From assembly GCA_900770165.1 (NCBI GenBank), contig CAAGJJ010000032.1, forward strand, positions 1 to 26,147: a DNA stretch of 26,147 nucleotides, written 5' to 3'. Below are positions 7,909-15,152 of the stretch, in pieces. The notes under the pieces are model-generated. The model was not told the DNA's origin and made no database searches. It was given only the letters and a program-made list of their open reading frames with translations. Position numbers and translations under genes: made by a program. Origin of the DNA: Clostridia bacterium. Lineage in GTDB: Bacteria > Bacillota > Clostridia > Oscillospirales > Acutalibacteraceae. Position 1 is the stretch's first letter. The number at the start of each line of letters is the position of its first letter.

Positions 7909-7948
7909 AAAGATCAAGTATAAATATATATACTTGATCTTATCTTTT
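7909..7948. terminator. Bidirectional terminator between the M23 and yccF genes
   Basis: AAGATCAAGTATA (7910-7922) pairs perfectly with TATACTTGATCTT (7929-7941) around a six-base loop. A T-rich tail lies on the plus strand, and the A-rich 5' side supplies a T tract on the minus strand. The two genes converge here. Confidence 0.75.
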
Positions 7949-7983
7949 ATATTAAAATCCTATAACTAACAGTGTCAATTTTT

Positions 7984-8349
7984 TTAATTTAAACTTACTT
8001 CAGATCCAAACGGCATTAACGACAATTTAGCAAATTTAAAGCACTGTATTCCAAATGGTATTCCTACAATAGTTACACATAAAACTATGCCTGATATTAC
8101 TGATGTTATCGCTAAATTTATACCGCCAAATAATATCCATAAAATATTTAAAATTTTAGAGCCCGAAGATGAACTAAAAACAACATCTTTCCCAAATGGC
8201 CAGATCATAAAACCTGCAAATTTAAAGCATTGCTTACCAATAGGTATTCCAATAATTGTTATACACCAAAACACTCCCACTAGAAACCAGCTAACGCCCA
8301 ATATAAGTCCAGCAAAAATAAACCACAATATATTACCTAATGTCCTCAT
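7984..8349 (-). CDS. yccF: YccF-family membrane protein, two tandem repeats
   Basis: A 121-residue inner-membrane protein of unknown function. It is a head-to-tail duplication: N-I-L-W-F-I-F-A-G (6-14) through I-I-G-I-P-I-G-K-Q-C-F-K-F-A to P-F-G-K-D-V in the first half is repeated as N-I-L-W-I-L-F-G-G (68-76) through I-V-G-I-P-F-G-I-Q-C-F-K-F-A to P-F-G-S-E-V. This doublet is the standard YccF (DUF307) architecture. The ribosome site AAGGGGTGAG precedes the ATG. Only about 35 bases separate it from the 5S terminator, so it probably depends on a promoter overlapping that terminator or on read-through. Confidence 0.88.
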   Translation of the reverse strand: MRTLGNILWFIFAGLILGVSWFLVGVFWCITIIGIPIGKQCFKFAGFMIWPFGKDVVFSSSSGSKILNILWILFGGINLAITSVISGIVLCVTIVGIPFGIQCFKFAKLSLMPFGSEVSLN

Positions 8350-8375
8350 AATTACTCACCCCTTAATAAAGTATA

Positions 8376-8403
8376 AAAAAACAACCATCCTATTGGATGG
8401 CTG
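8376..8403 (-). terminator. Terminator of the 5S rRNA gene
   Basis: On the minus strand CCATCC-AATA-GGATGG is followed by a run of seven T about three bases later. It lies eight bases beyond the mature 3' end of 5S rRNA. Confidence 0.85.
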
Positions 8404-8410
8404 AATATAT

Positions 8411-8526
8411 GTTGGCACCTTCTTATTTTTCCAGGTCGTCACCGACCAAGTATCTTCAGCGCAATTGGGCTTAACTGCCGTGTTCGGAATGGGAACGGGT
8501 GTACCCCCAATGCCATCAGCACCAAC
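8411..8526 (-). rRNA. rrf: 5S ribosomal RNA, stand-alone gene
   Basis: The minus strand carries the diagnostic 5S core GGGTACACCCGTTCCCATTC followed by CGAACACGGCAGTTAAG. The ends pair as GTTGG at the 5' end and CCAAC at the 3' end, giving 116 nucleotides. The ends are set from that closing helix and may be off by one or two bases. No 23S or 16S sequence lies upstream: nth is 150 bases away. It has its own promoter (8562-8590) and terminator (8376-8403), so it is an independent transcription unit rather than the tail of an rrn operon. Confidence 0.95.
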
Positions 8527-8561
8527 TAAATATTTCGTTTTCCTTGTTTGGAACGATTTAA

Positions 8562-8590
8562 ATTTTACCATGAACAATTTAAAAAAGCAA
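8562..8590 (-). promoter_or_regulatory. Promoter of the stand-alone 5S gene
   Basis: On the minus strand TTGCTT (8590-8585) is followed after 17 bases by TAAAAT (8567-8562). The predicted start near 8555 gives a leader of about 30 bases before mature 5S. Confidence 0.65.
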
Positions 8591-8679
8591 TACCTTTTTT
8601 GAAAAAATTTTATATTCATCTATTTATATATATTATAATGTATTTTTTGTTATTTTATGTGTAATTTAACAACAGTTGC

Positions 8680-9309
8680 TTAGTTTATTCTTTTTGAGCA
8701 AAATTCTTTCATACAACATTTTTCACATTTAGGATTTTTAGCAGTGCAAATCGCTCTTCCATGCAATACAAGCCTATGGCAAAAATCATTAGATTCTTTC
8801 TCATCAAGTGCACTTCTTAAAATATCCTCTATTTTTTTTGCATCCTTCAAATTATGAAACCCTAAGCGCTTAGTAATTCTAATACAATGGGTATCTACTA
8901 CAACAGAAGGTTTTCCAAATATATCGCCTAAAATTAGATTTGCGGTTTTTCTTCCTATTCCAGGTAAACTAGTGAGTTTTTCTATTGTATCTGGTACAGC
9001 ACCATTAAATTCATCTCGAATCTTTTTACACATTTCTACTATATCTTTTGATTTTGTTTTATAAAGCCCACATGATGCAATATACTTTTGTACTTCATCA
9101 ACATTTGCCTGTGCAAATGCGTAAACATCTGGAAATCTTTCAAAAAGAGATGGAGTAACCATATTTACTCTGGCGTCTGTGCATTGAGCTGCTAATCTTG
9201 TTGCAATTAGTAGCTGCAATGGATCTGTATATTGCAAAGAACAAATTGCATTTGGATATTCTTTTTTTAAAGCTTCTACAGCAAATTTTCCTAATTGTTT
9301 ATTATCCAT
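8680..9309 (-). CDS. nth: Endonuclease III, DNA glycosylase/AP lyase
   Basis: It removes oxidised pyrimidines and cleaves the resulting abasic site in base-excision repair. The helix-hairpin-helix L-P-G-I-G-R-K-T-A-N (115-124) contains the catalytic Lys121, and the catalytic Asp139 is in V-V-V-D-T-H. The four cysteines of the [4Fe-4S] cluster are Cys188, 195, 198 and 204 in the canonical C-x6-C-x2-C-x5-C spacing. The start at 9309 is chosen because AGAGGT lies six bases upstream; an upstream in-frame ATG at 9348 would add 13 residues and falls at the promoter. The length of 209 residues matches the family. It is transcribed divergently from glyA. Confidence 0.96.
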   Translation of the reverse strand: MDNKQLGKFAVEALKKEYPNAICSLQYTDPLQLLIATRLAAQCTDARVNMVTPSLFERFPDVYAFAQANVDEVQKYIASCGLYKTKSKDIVEMCKKIRDEFNGAVPDTIEKLTSLPGIGRKTANLILGDIFGKPSVVVDTHCIRITKRLGFHNLKDAKKIEDILRSALDEKESNDFCHRLVLHGRAICTAKNPKCEKCCMKEFCSKRIN

Positions 9310-9335
9310 AATAATACCTCTTAAAGTCTTTAATA

Positions 9336-9372
9336 TGCTATGAAGCATAGCACAAATGTTTTATTTTTTCAA
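9336..9372 (-). promoter_or_regulatory. nth promoter with a palindrome over the -10
   Basis: On the minus strand TTGAAA (9372-9367) and an extended -10 TGC-TATGCT (TATGCT at 9349-9344) are 17 bases apart. The -10 is inside a perfect seven-base inverted repeat TGCTATG-AAG-CATAGCA (9336-9352), which could be an operator. Confidence 0.6.
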
Positions 9373-9380
9373 CTGAAACG

Positions 9381-9409
9381 TTGTATTATACAATAAAATA
9401 GTTTATACT
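9381..9409 (+). promoter_or_regulatory. glyA promoter
   Basis: TTGTAT (9381-9386) and TATACT (9404-9409) are separated by 17 bases, with a predicted start near 9416. Its -35 is only eight bases from the -35 of the divergent nth promoter. Confidence 0.6.
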
Positions 9410-9444
9410 TTGCAATATATACCATAGTTAAAGGAGCGAACATT

Positions 9445-10692
9445 TTGAATATAGCATTTGATAACATAAACTTTTTAAAAGAAGTAGACACAGAACTAGC
9501 AGATGCCATGTCTCTTGAGTTATCTAGACAATTTAGAAATTTGGAACTTATAGCATCAGAAAATATAGTATCACCAGCTGTACTGGCAGCAATGGGAAGT
9601 ATACTAACAAATAAATATGCAGAAGGATATCCAGGTAAAAGATATTACGGTGGATGTGAATATGTAGATATTGTTGAAAATATTGCAATAGAAAGAGCTA
9701 AAAGACTTTTTGGTGCAGAACACGCTAATGTTCAACCCCATTCTGGAGCGCAGGCAAACTCTGCAGTATATTTTTCAGTTTTGTCACCTGGAGATACCGT
9801 AATGGGTATGAGTTTATCTGAAGGAGGACATCTTACACATGGTTCACCTGTAAATATTTCTGGTAAATATTATAATTTTGTTCCCTACGGAGTTGATCCT
9901 AATACTCACCTAATAAACTACGATGAAGTTTTAAAAAAAGCGTTAAAGTATAAACCAAAACTTATAGTTTGTGGTGCAAGTGCATATCCAAGAACAATAG
10001 ATTTTAAAAAGTTCAGAGAAATAGCAGATGCATGTGGTGCCTACCTAATGGTAGATATGGCTCATATAGCTGGGCTTGTTGCTGCTGGGGTACATGCAAA
10101 CCCTGTACCATATGCTGATTTCGTTACATCCACTACACATAAGACTTTAAGAGGTCCTAGAGGAGGATTAATATTATGTCGCGAAAAATATGGTAAGCAA
10201 ATTGATAAGGCTATTTTCCCCGGTACACAAGGCGGACCTTTAATGCATATAATTGCAGCTAAAGCTGTCTGCTTTGGCGAAGCTTTAAAACCAGAATTCG
10301 AAGAATATGGTAAAAAAGTAATATCAAACTGTAAAGCCTTAGCCAATGGATTAATAAATAGAGGCCATAAACTAGTATCTAATGGAACAGATAACCATCT
10401 TCTACTTTTAGACCTACGCACAACCGGCATAACAGGTAAAGACTTAGAAAAACAATTAGATGAAGTTTATATAACTGTAAATAAAAACACCGTTCCAAAT
10501 GAACCTTTAAGTCCATTTGTTACTAGTGGAGTAAGAATGGGCACTGCTGCTGTAACTAGCAGAGGATTAAATGAAAACGACATGGATAAAATTGCGGAAT
10601 TTATAACTATGATAACAGATAACTTTGAAGCAAATGCATTAAAAGTACGCGAGGGAGTAAAAGAAATCTGCGATAAATATCCGATTTATTAA
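9445..10692 (+). CDS. glyA: Serine hydroxymethyltransferase
   Basis: A PLP enzyme interconverting serine and glycine and charging tetrahydrofolate with a one-carbon unit. The PLP-binding Lys233 sits in S-T-T-H-K-T-L-R-G-P-R-G-G (229-241), and V-D-M-A-H-I-A-G (203-210) carries the Asp that holds the pyridine nitrogen. Other family segments are G-Y-P-G-K-R-Y-Y-G-G (61-70) and H-S-G-A-Q-A-N (99-105). The 415 residues match the bacterial enzyme. The start is TTG, eight bases after AAAGGAG. rarA follows after 14 bases with its own AGGAGG-like site, so the two are probably one operon. Confidence 0.97.
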   Translation: MNIAFDNINFLKEVDTELADAMSLELSRQFRNLELIASENIVSPAVLAAMGSILTNKYAEGYPGKRYYGGCEYVDIVENIAIERAKRLFGAEHANVQPHSGAQANSAVYFSVLSPGDTVMGMSLSEGGHLTHGSPVNISGKYYNFVPYGVDPNTHLINYDEVLKKALKYKPKLIVCGASAYPRTIDFKKFREIADACGAYLMVDMAHIAGLVAAGVHANPVPYADFVTSTTHKTLRGPRGGLILCREKYGKQIDKAIFPGTQGGPLMHIIAAKAVCFGEALKPEFEEYGKKVISNCKALANGLINRGHKLVSNGTDNHLLLLDLRTTGITGKDLEKQLDEVYITVNKNTVPNEPLSPFVTSGVRMGTAAVTSRGLNENDMDKIAEFITMITDNFEANALKVREGVKEICDKYPIY

Positions 10693-10706
10693 ATGGGAGG
10701 TATAAA

Positions 10707-11978
10707 ATGTCCGCACCATTGGCAGATCGACTCAGGCCCCAAAAAATTGATGATATGGTTGGTCAACATCATTTATTGGGAAATGATAAAGCTCTTAGAA
10801 AAATTATTGAATCTAAAAATATTCCCAATATGATATTCTATGGTCCTTCAGGAGTTGGAAAAACCACGCTCGCTTCTATTATATCTAAAGAAACTAATAA
10901 AGCTCTGTATAAATTAAATGGAACAACATCATCAACCTCCGACATAAAAGATATAATTTCCGACATAGGAACATTTAACACTCAAAATGGAATTTTATTA
11001 TATCTTGATGAAATACAATACCTAAATAAAAAACAGCAACAAACACTTCTGGAGTTTATAGAAACTGGAAAAATCACCCTAATAGCTTCAACTACAGAAA
11101 ATCCTTACTTTTATATATATAACGCTATATTAAGTAGATGCACAGTTTTTGAATTTAAAACTGTTAAATCAGAAGATATAAAAAAAGCTGTTAAACGAGC
11201 ATTTAATTTTATCTCTCAAGAATATAAAAAAACAATTACATTTAACGATGATGTTATTGAATATATTTCTCAGTCGTGTTCTGGTGATGTTAGAAAATCT
11301 ATAAATATTGTAGAGTTGTGTTTTTTAGCATGTAACAATGAAAACGATAATATAAATATCGATATTGAAACCGCCAAGCAAATAGCAAATAAAAGTGTAA
11401 TAAAGTATGATAAAGATGGTGATTCACATTATGACATATTATCTGCCTTTCAAAAATCGATGAGAGGCTCTGACCCAAACGCTGCTATTCACTATCTTGC
11501 ACGATTGCTTGAATCTGGCGACTTAATATCAGCATGCAGACGCTTAATGGTTTGTGCTTGCGAAGATGTTGGTCTTGCCTATCCACAAGTAATACCAATA
11601 GTAAAATCGTGTGTTGATATTGCTTTTCAGGTTGGATTACCTGAAGCAAGAATTCCTTTAGCCGATGCTGTTATTTTAGTATGTAATTCACCAAAATCTA
11701 ATTCTGCATATTTAGCAATTGACAGTGCTATATCTGACATAAAATTGGGGAAATCTGGTGACATTCCTCGACACTTACAAAACAAGCATTTTGACGGTGA
11801 AGATAACCCAATAAAAGGACAGTTTTATAAATATCCGCACGATTATAAAAATTCATATGTACCTCAAAATTATCTACCTGAAAATTTAAAAAACAAAGTA
11901 TACTATAAATATGGCGAAAATAAAAATGAACAAGCCTTCAAAGAATATTGGCGAAAAATAAAAGAAAAGCAAGAATAA
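10707..11978 (+). CDS. rarA: Replication-associated recombination protein A (RarA/MgsA), AAA+ ATPase
   Basis: A clamp-loader-like ATPase that acts at stalled replication forks. Walker A GPSGVGKTT spans 46-54, Walker B L-L-Y-L-D-E-I-Q ends at 104, and sensor 1 is in L-I-A-S-T-T-E-N-P (115-123). The C-terminal half holds the MgsA oligomerisation domain, with G-D-S-H-Y-D-I-L-S-A-F-Q-K-S-M-R-G-S-D near 235-253 and the G-D-I-P-R-H-L-Q-N-K-H-F segment near 352-363. Length (423) is normal. GGGAGG precedes the ATG. It differs from RuvB and DnaX by this C-terminal domain. No clear terminator follows. Confidence 0.95.
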   Translation: MSAPLADRLRPQKIDDMVGQHHLLGNDKALRKIIESKNIPNMIFYGPSGVGKTTLASIISKETNKALYKLNGTTSSTSDIKDIISDIGTFNTQNGILLYLDEIQYLNKKQQQTLLEFIETGKITLIASTTENPYFYIYNAILSRCTVFEFKTVKSEDIKKAVKRAFNFISQEYKKTITFNDDVIEYISQSCSGDVRKSINIVELCFLACNNENDNINIDIETAKQIANKSVIKYDKDGDSHYDILSAFQKSMRGSDPNAAIHYLARLLESGDLISACRRLMVCACEDVGLAYPQVIPIVKSCVDIAFQVGLPEARIPLADAVILVCNSPKSNSAYLAIDSAISDIKLGKSGDIPRHLQNKHFDGEDNPIKGQFYKYPHDYKNSYVPQNYLPENLKNKVYYKYGENKNEQAFKEYWRKIKEKQE

Positions 11979-12025
11979 AAAGTAAAAATCTTGTTTATTT
12001 TGAATAAAATCGCTAATTGTTAAAT

Positions 12026-12054
12026 TTGCCTTTCTAAAATATATATGGTAAAAT
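12026..12054 (+). promoter_or_regulatory. Promoter of the flavin reductase-rubredoxin gene
   Basis: TTGCCT (12026-12031) and TAAAAT (12049-12054) are 17 bases apart. The predicted start near 12061 leaves a leader of about 29 bases. Confidence 0.6.
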
Positions 12055-12089
12055 TAGATTAATTTATCAGAAGTGAGGTATTATAATAA

Positions 12090-12743
12090 ATGAACCCAAA
12101 AATACTTTATAGCTTATCGTACGGTATGTATGCAATAGGTGTTAATGGTAAAGATAAACCCTCTGCATGCATTGCAAATACAGTATTTCAAATAACTTCT
12201 GTTCCAGCTATTATAGCTGTGAGTATTAATCATGATAACTATACCAATGAATGTATTAAGCAAACCAATATGTTCACCATTTCAGTTTTATCTGAAGAAA
12301 CATCTGGTACAGTTATTGGCGCACTTGGGTTTAATTCTGGTAAAAAAATAGATAAATTAAAAAATGTAAACTATCAAATGTTAAAAGAAGGGTATCCAAT
12401 TATAAAAGAGAATTGCTGCTGTTGGTTTTTGTGTAAAGTTATCAATAGTGTTGAAACTCATACACATACTGTATTTCTAGCAGAAATTTTAAATGGAAGC
12501 GATAATCTAGATAAAGCACCTATGACATATTCATATTATCGCAACGTAATAAAGGGAATTGCCCCTAAAAACGCTCCAACATATCAAGACCCTTTATCTA
12601 ACGTTAGTGATACCAGCAGCTATATATGCACAATATGTGGATATACTTATAATGGCAATAACAAACCATTCAATGAACTTTCATCCGATTGGGTTTGTCC
12701 AATTTGTGGTGCACCTAAATCTGTTTTTAAACTAAAAGATTAA
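12090..12743 (+). CDS. Flavin reductase-rubredoxin fusion (high-molecular-weight rubredoxin type)
   Basis: An electron carrier with an N-terminal FMN-binding split barrel (about 1-155) joined to a C-terminal rubredoxin domain. The rubredoxin part shows C-T-I-C-G-Y (about 179-184) and W-V-C-P-I-C-G-A-P (about 201-209), the paired C-x2-C ligands of a mononuclear iron centre. The same architecture is found in Hrb of Moorella thermoacetica, which passes electrons from NADH to flavodiiron protein for oxygen or NO removal. That role is inferred here; no flavodiiron gene is in the window. The ribosome site GTGAGG is about 11 bases before the ATG. It has its own promoter, so it is not part of the rarA operon. 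Confidence 0.88.
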   Translation: MNPKILYSLSYGMYAIGVNGKDKPSACIANTVFQITSVPAIIAVSINHDNYTNECIKQTNMFTISVLSEETSGTVIGALGFNSGKKIDKLKNVNYQMLKEGYPIIKENCCCWFLCKVINSVETHTHTVFLAEILNGSDNLDKAPMTYSYYRNVIKGIAPKNAPTYQDPLSNVSDTSSYICTICGYTYNGNNKPFNELSSDWVCPICGAPKSVFKLKD

Positions 12744-12755
12744 CATCTTCTATTA

Positions 12756-12793
12756 TAGCGGCACGATAAAAATCGTACCGCTACTTTAATAAT
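12756..12793 (+). terminator. Hairpin after the flavin reductase-rubredoxin gene
   Basis: TAGCGGCACGAT (12756-12767) pairs with ATCGTACCGCTA (12772-12783) with one A-C mismatch. Its GC-rich stem stands out locally, but the downstream T run is short and broken, so efficiency may be low. Confidence 0.55.
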
Positions 12794-12895
12794 CACATCA
12801 ATTAGTTTTTAAAATATATATAGATAATAATCAACTATTATAGATCAAATACTAAATTACCAAAATTATATATTATTAAGAAAAGGGAGATTAAC

Positions 12896-14314
12896 ATGAG
12901 AAAGACGAAAATTATTTGTACTTTAGGGCCTGCCTGCTCAAATGAAGAAACTATAAGGCAACTTCTTAAAGCAGGTATGAATATAGCAAGAATTAATTTT
13001 TCGCACGGTGACCATGAATATCATAGCAAAAATATTGATATGTTTCGTAAAATTAGAGATGAACTTGAACTCCCTGCAGCAGTAATGTTAGATACCAAAG
13101 GTCCAGAAATACGACTTAAAGACTTCGAAAATGGGTCTGTAAAAATAAATGAAGGTGATATTTTTACTTTAACCTCTAATGATATACTTGGAAATGAAAA
13201 AATTGTATCTATAACATATAAAGATTTACCCTCTCAAATAACTATAGGTACAACTCTTTTAATAGACGATGGACGTATATCGTTAGAAGCTATTGATGTT
13301 ACTAATACCGACATTAAATGCAAGGTAATACAAGGTGGTACTATAAGTAACCACAAAGGACTAAACGTACCTAGAATTCATTTAGAAATGCCATACTTAA
13401 GTGAGCAAGACAAAAAAGATATTCTTTTGGGCATTGAAAAAGATGTAGACTTTGTAGCTGCTTCTTTTGTAAGAAGAAAAGAAGATGTACAAAGCCTTAG
13501 AAAATTTATCGATTACAACGGTGGACATAGTATAAAAATAATATCAAAAATTGAAAATATTGAAGGTATAGAAAATTTTGATGAAATATTAGATAATTCC
13601 GATGGCATTATGCTAGCAAGAGGCGATTTAGGTGTTGAAGTAGCATATGAAAAGCTTCCAGGTATTCAAAAAAAGTTTATAAAATCTTGTTATAGACAAG
13701 GTAAAATGGTAATAACTGCAACACAAATGCTAGATTCTATGATTAATAACCCAAATCCAACAAGAGCCGAAATTACCGATGTTGCAAATGCAGTATTTGA
13801 TGGAACATCAGCTGTAATGCTATCTGGTGAAAGTGCAGTAGGTAAATTTCCTGTACGTTCTGTAAAAGTTATGGCAAAAATAGCAGAGCAAGCTGAAAAA
13901 GACGCTTTTGATATGGGAATATATACACATATTAGATATGATATGGATGAAACCGATACCACTAATGCTATGTGTGATGCTGCTTGTACAACTGCAAGAG
14001 ATATTAACGCTAAATGTATTATAGCTGTTACAATATCTGGAAATACTGCAAGGGGAATGTCTAAATTCAGACCATATGAACCAATTGTAGCTGCAACACC
14101 ATCAAACAAAACATTTCATCAATTATCTCTTTCGTGGGGAGTATATCCTGTTTTAGCAAGGCTTCAAAAGAAATCGGATGAATTATTCATACACTCAATC
14201 GACTGTGCTAAACAAATTGATCTTATTGAAAAAGGAGATAGAGTTGTAATAACTGGTGGAATTCCACTAGATCTTTCAGGAAATACAAATACAATAAGAG
14301 TAGCAATAGTTTAA
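12896..14314 (+). CDS. pyk: Pyruvate kinase
   Basis: Converts phosphoenolpyruvate and ADP to pyruvate and ATP in glycolysis. Visible motifs: N-F-S-H-G (34-38), M-L-D-T-K-G-P-E-I-R (64-73), I-I-S-K-I-E-N (215-221) with catalytic Lys218, M-L-A-R-G-D-L-G-V-E (239-248), and A-T-Q-M-L-D-S-M (275-282). The small B domain lies at about 75-160. At 472 residues it lacks the C-terminal PEP-utiliser-like extension found in Bacillus enzymes. The linker G-L-N-V-P-R-I-H-L-E-M-P (155-166) has Arg where many family members have Gly. The start is supported by AAGGGAG seven bases upstream. It is monocistronic, with a strong terminator. Confidence 0.96.
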   Translation: MRKTKIICTLGPACSNEETIRQLLKAGMNIARINFSHGDHEYHSKNIDMFRKIRDELELPAAVMLDTKGPEIRLKDFENGSVKINEGDIFTLTSNDILGNEKIVSITYKDLPSQITIGTTLLIDDGRISLEAIDVTNTDIKCKVIQGGTISNHKGLNVPRIHLEMPYLSEQDKKDILLGIEKDVDFVAASFVRRKEDVQSLRKFIDYNGGHSIKIISKIENIEGIENFDEILDNSDGIMLARGDLGVEVAYEKLPGIQKKFIKSCYRQGKMVITATQMLDSMINNPNPTRAEITDVANAVFDGTSAVMLSGESAVGKFPVRSVKVMAKIAEQAEKDAFDMGIYTHIRYDMDETDTTNAMCDAACTTARDINAKCIIAVTISGNTARGMSKFRPYEPIVAATPSNKTFHQLSLSWGVYPVLARLQKKSDELFIHSIDCAKQIDLIEKGDRVVITGGIPLDLSGNTNTIRVAIV

Positions 14315-14350
14315 CTTATCTATTATATTATTTAAAATTTATTTAAGTAA

Positions 14351-14392
14351 AGATAAAAGGTCACGTTAAACGTGGCCTTTTATCTTTTTTAT
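14351..14392 (+). terminator. Strong terminator of pyk
   Basis: AGATAAAAGGTCACG (14351-14365) pairs along its whole length, with one G-U, with CGTGGCCTTTTATCT around a four-base loop. TTTTTT follows. Confidence 0.9.
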
Positions 14393-14788
14393 ACAAACAT
14401 ACAATAAACGTAATATCAAAATACAAAAACATATAAACTTCGGAGAGCAATTTATATAGTACAAATACCTTTAATTCTTGCTTAATTCTTCTTTACGAAT
14501 AACTGCAGAGCAATTATGAAAATCTTTATAGAAATCCGCTAATTTATTACAAACCTAAAACCTAAAAAATAAAGAATTAAAACTAATAGTATTTAAAGCT
14601 TATCATCTTACTAAAGTAGACTTACTTATGTAAGATAAATAGCTTTATTTTATATTTAGATATTAATAATATTATATGCAAATATATAATACCACAAATT
14701 TATTTTGAGTACAAGTACTTTATAGTATATACAGTAAATTTATTAAGTCTAATAATTTGGATAAAATAAATTAGAAAGGGGCTTAGGT
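14393..14788. other. Long AT-rich gap upstream of the XRE regulator
   Basis: No gene is supported. The contents are a two-part hairpin (14594-14647: AAAGCT/AGCTTT outside, TCTTAC/GTAAGA inside, with AAGTA/TACTT possible in the loop), the xre promoter with palindromes (14705-14733), and AGAGCAATT occurring twice (near 14444 and 14504). On the minus strand around 14470-14560 a 27-codon stretch without a start codon could be a gene remnant, but nothing else supports it. Confidence 0.5.
14705..14733 (+). promoter_or_regulatory. xre promoter with operator-like palindromes
   Basis: TTGAGT (14705-14710) and TATACA (14728-14733) are 17 bases apart. AGTAC-AA-GTACT (14708-14719) overlaps the -35 and the spacer, and GTATATAC (14725-14732) covers the -10. 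Palindromes in these positions fit repressor binding, probably by the XRE protein encoded just downstream. Confidence 0.5.
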
Positions 14789-15115
14789 ATGTATATAAAC
14801 TATAAAGAAGTTGGTAAAAGAATAGCTAAAAGGAGAAAAAACCTTGGACTAAAACAATCAGATGTAGTTGAAACTGCAAATCTTAGTGACAACTATTTAT
14901 CACATATAGAAACAGCAAGAACGACCCCTAGCATAGATGTTCTTATGAAAATTTGTGCTGCGTTAGATACAACCCCTGATTCTTTACTTCTTGGTACTAT
15001 AGATGAAGCAGATAGCCTTGATGATAACATTATTCAAAAATTAAAATTGCTAGATCATCAAAAGAAAGCTTTGTTAGCAAGTTTTATTGACTGTCTAATA
15101 GATACAGAAATATAA
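14789..15115 (+). CDS. XRE-family transcriptional regulator
   Basis: A 108-residue DNA-binding protein. Residues 8-65 form a Cro/cI helix-turn-helix, with G-L-K-Q-S-D-V-V-E-T-A (20-30) and the recognition region N-L-S-D-N-Y-L-S-H-I-E (31-41), followed by the family T-P-S-I-D-V-L-M-K-I-C (46-56). Residues 70-108 are a short mostly helical tail, probably for dimerisation. It resembles short single-domain regulators of mobile elements and of small regulons; its targets are not evident. The ribosome site is AAAGGGG, about nine bases before the ATG. Palindromes in its promoter suggest autoregulation. It converges with the symporter gene. Confidence 0.88.
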   Translation: MYINYKEVGKRIAKRRKNLGLKQSDVVETANLSDNYLSHIETARTTPSIDVLMKICAALDTTPDSLLLGTIDEADSLDDNIIQKLKLLDHQKKALLASFIDCLIDTEI

Positions 15116-15149
15116 AAAGGAATTGCAGTTATATTGCAATTCCTTTTTA
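15114..15149. terminator. Bidirectional terminator between xre and the symporter gene
   Basis: AAAAAGGAATTGCA pairs perfectly with TGCAATTCCTTTTT around a short loop. The stem ends supply a T run on both strands, serving both convergent genes. Confidence 0.85.
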
Positions 15150-15152
15150 CGT

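Noticed and set aside
8087..8619. Frames on both strands across yccF and the 5S gene
   Set aside because: They are explained by yccF on the minus strand and by 5S rRNA, whose sequence is diagnostic.
14470..14560. 27-codon minus-strand stretch resembling a protein tail (ending R-K-E-E-L-S-K-N)
   Set aside because: It has no start codon or ribosome site, is closed by stops on both sides, and lies in non-coding sequence; a gene relic is possible but not supportable.
14789..15115. XRE gene as part of a toxin-antitoxin pair or prophage
   Set aside because: No toxin-like partner, integrase or phage gene lies next to it; neighbours are housekeeping genes separated by terminators.
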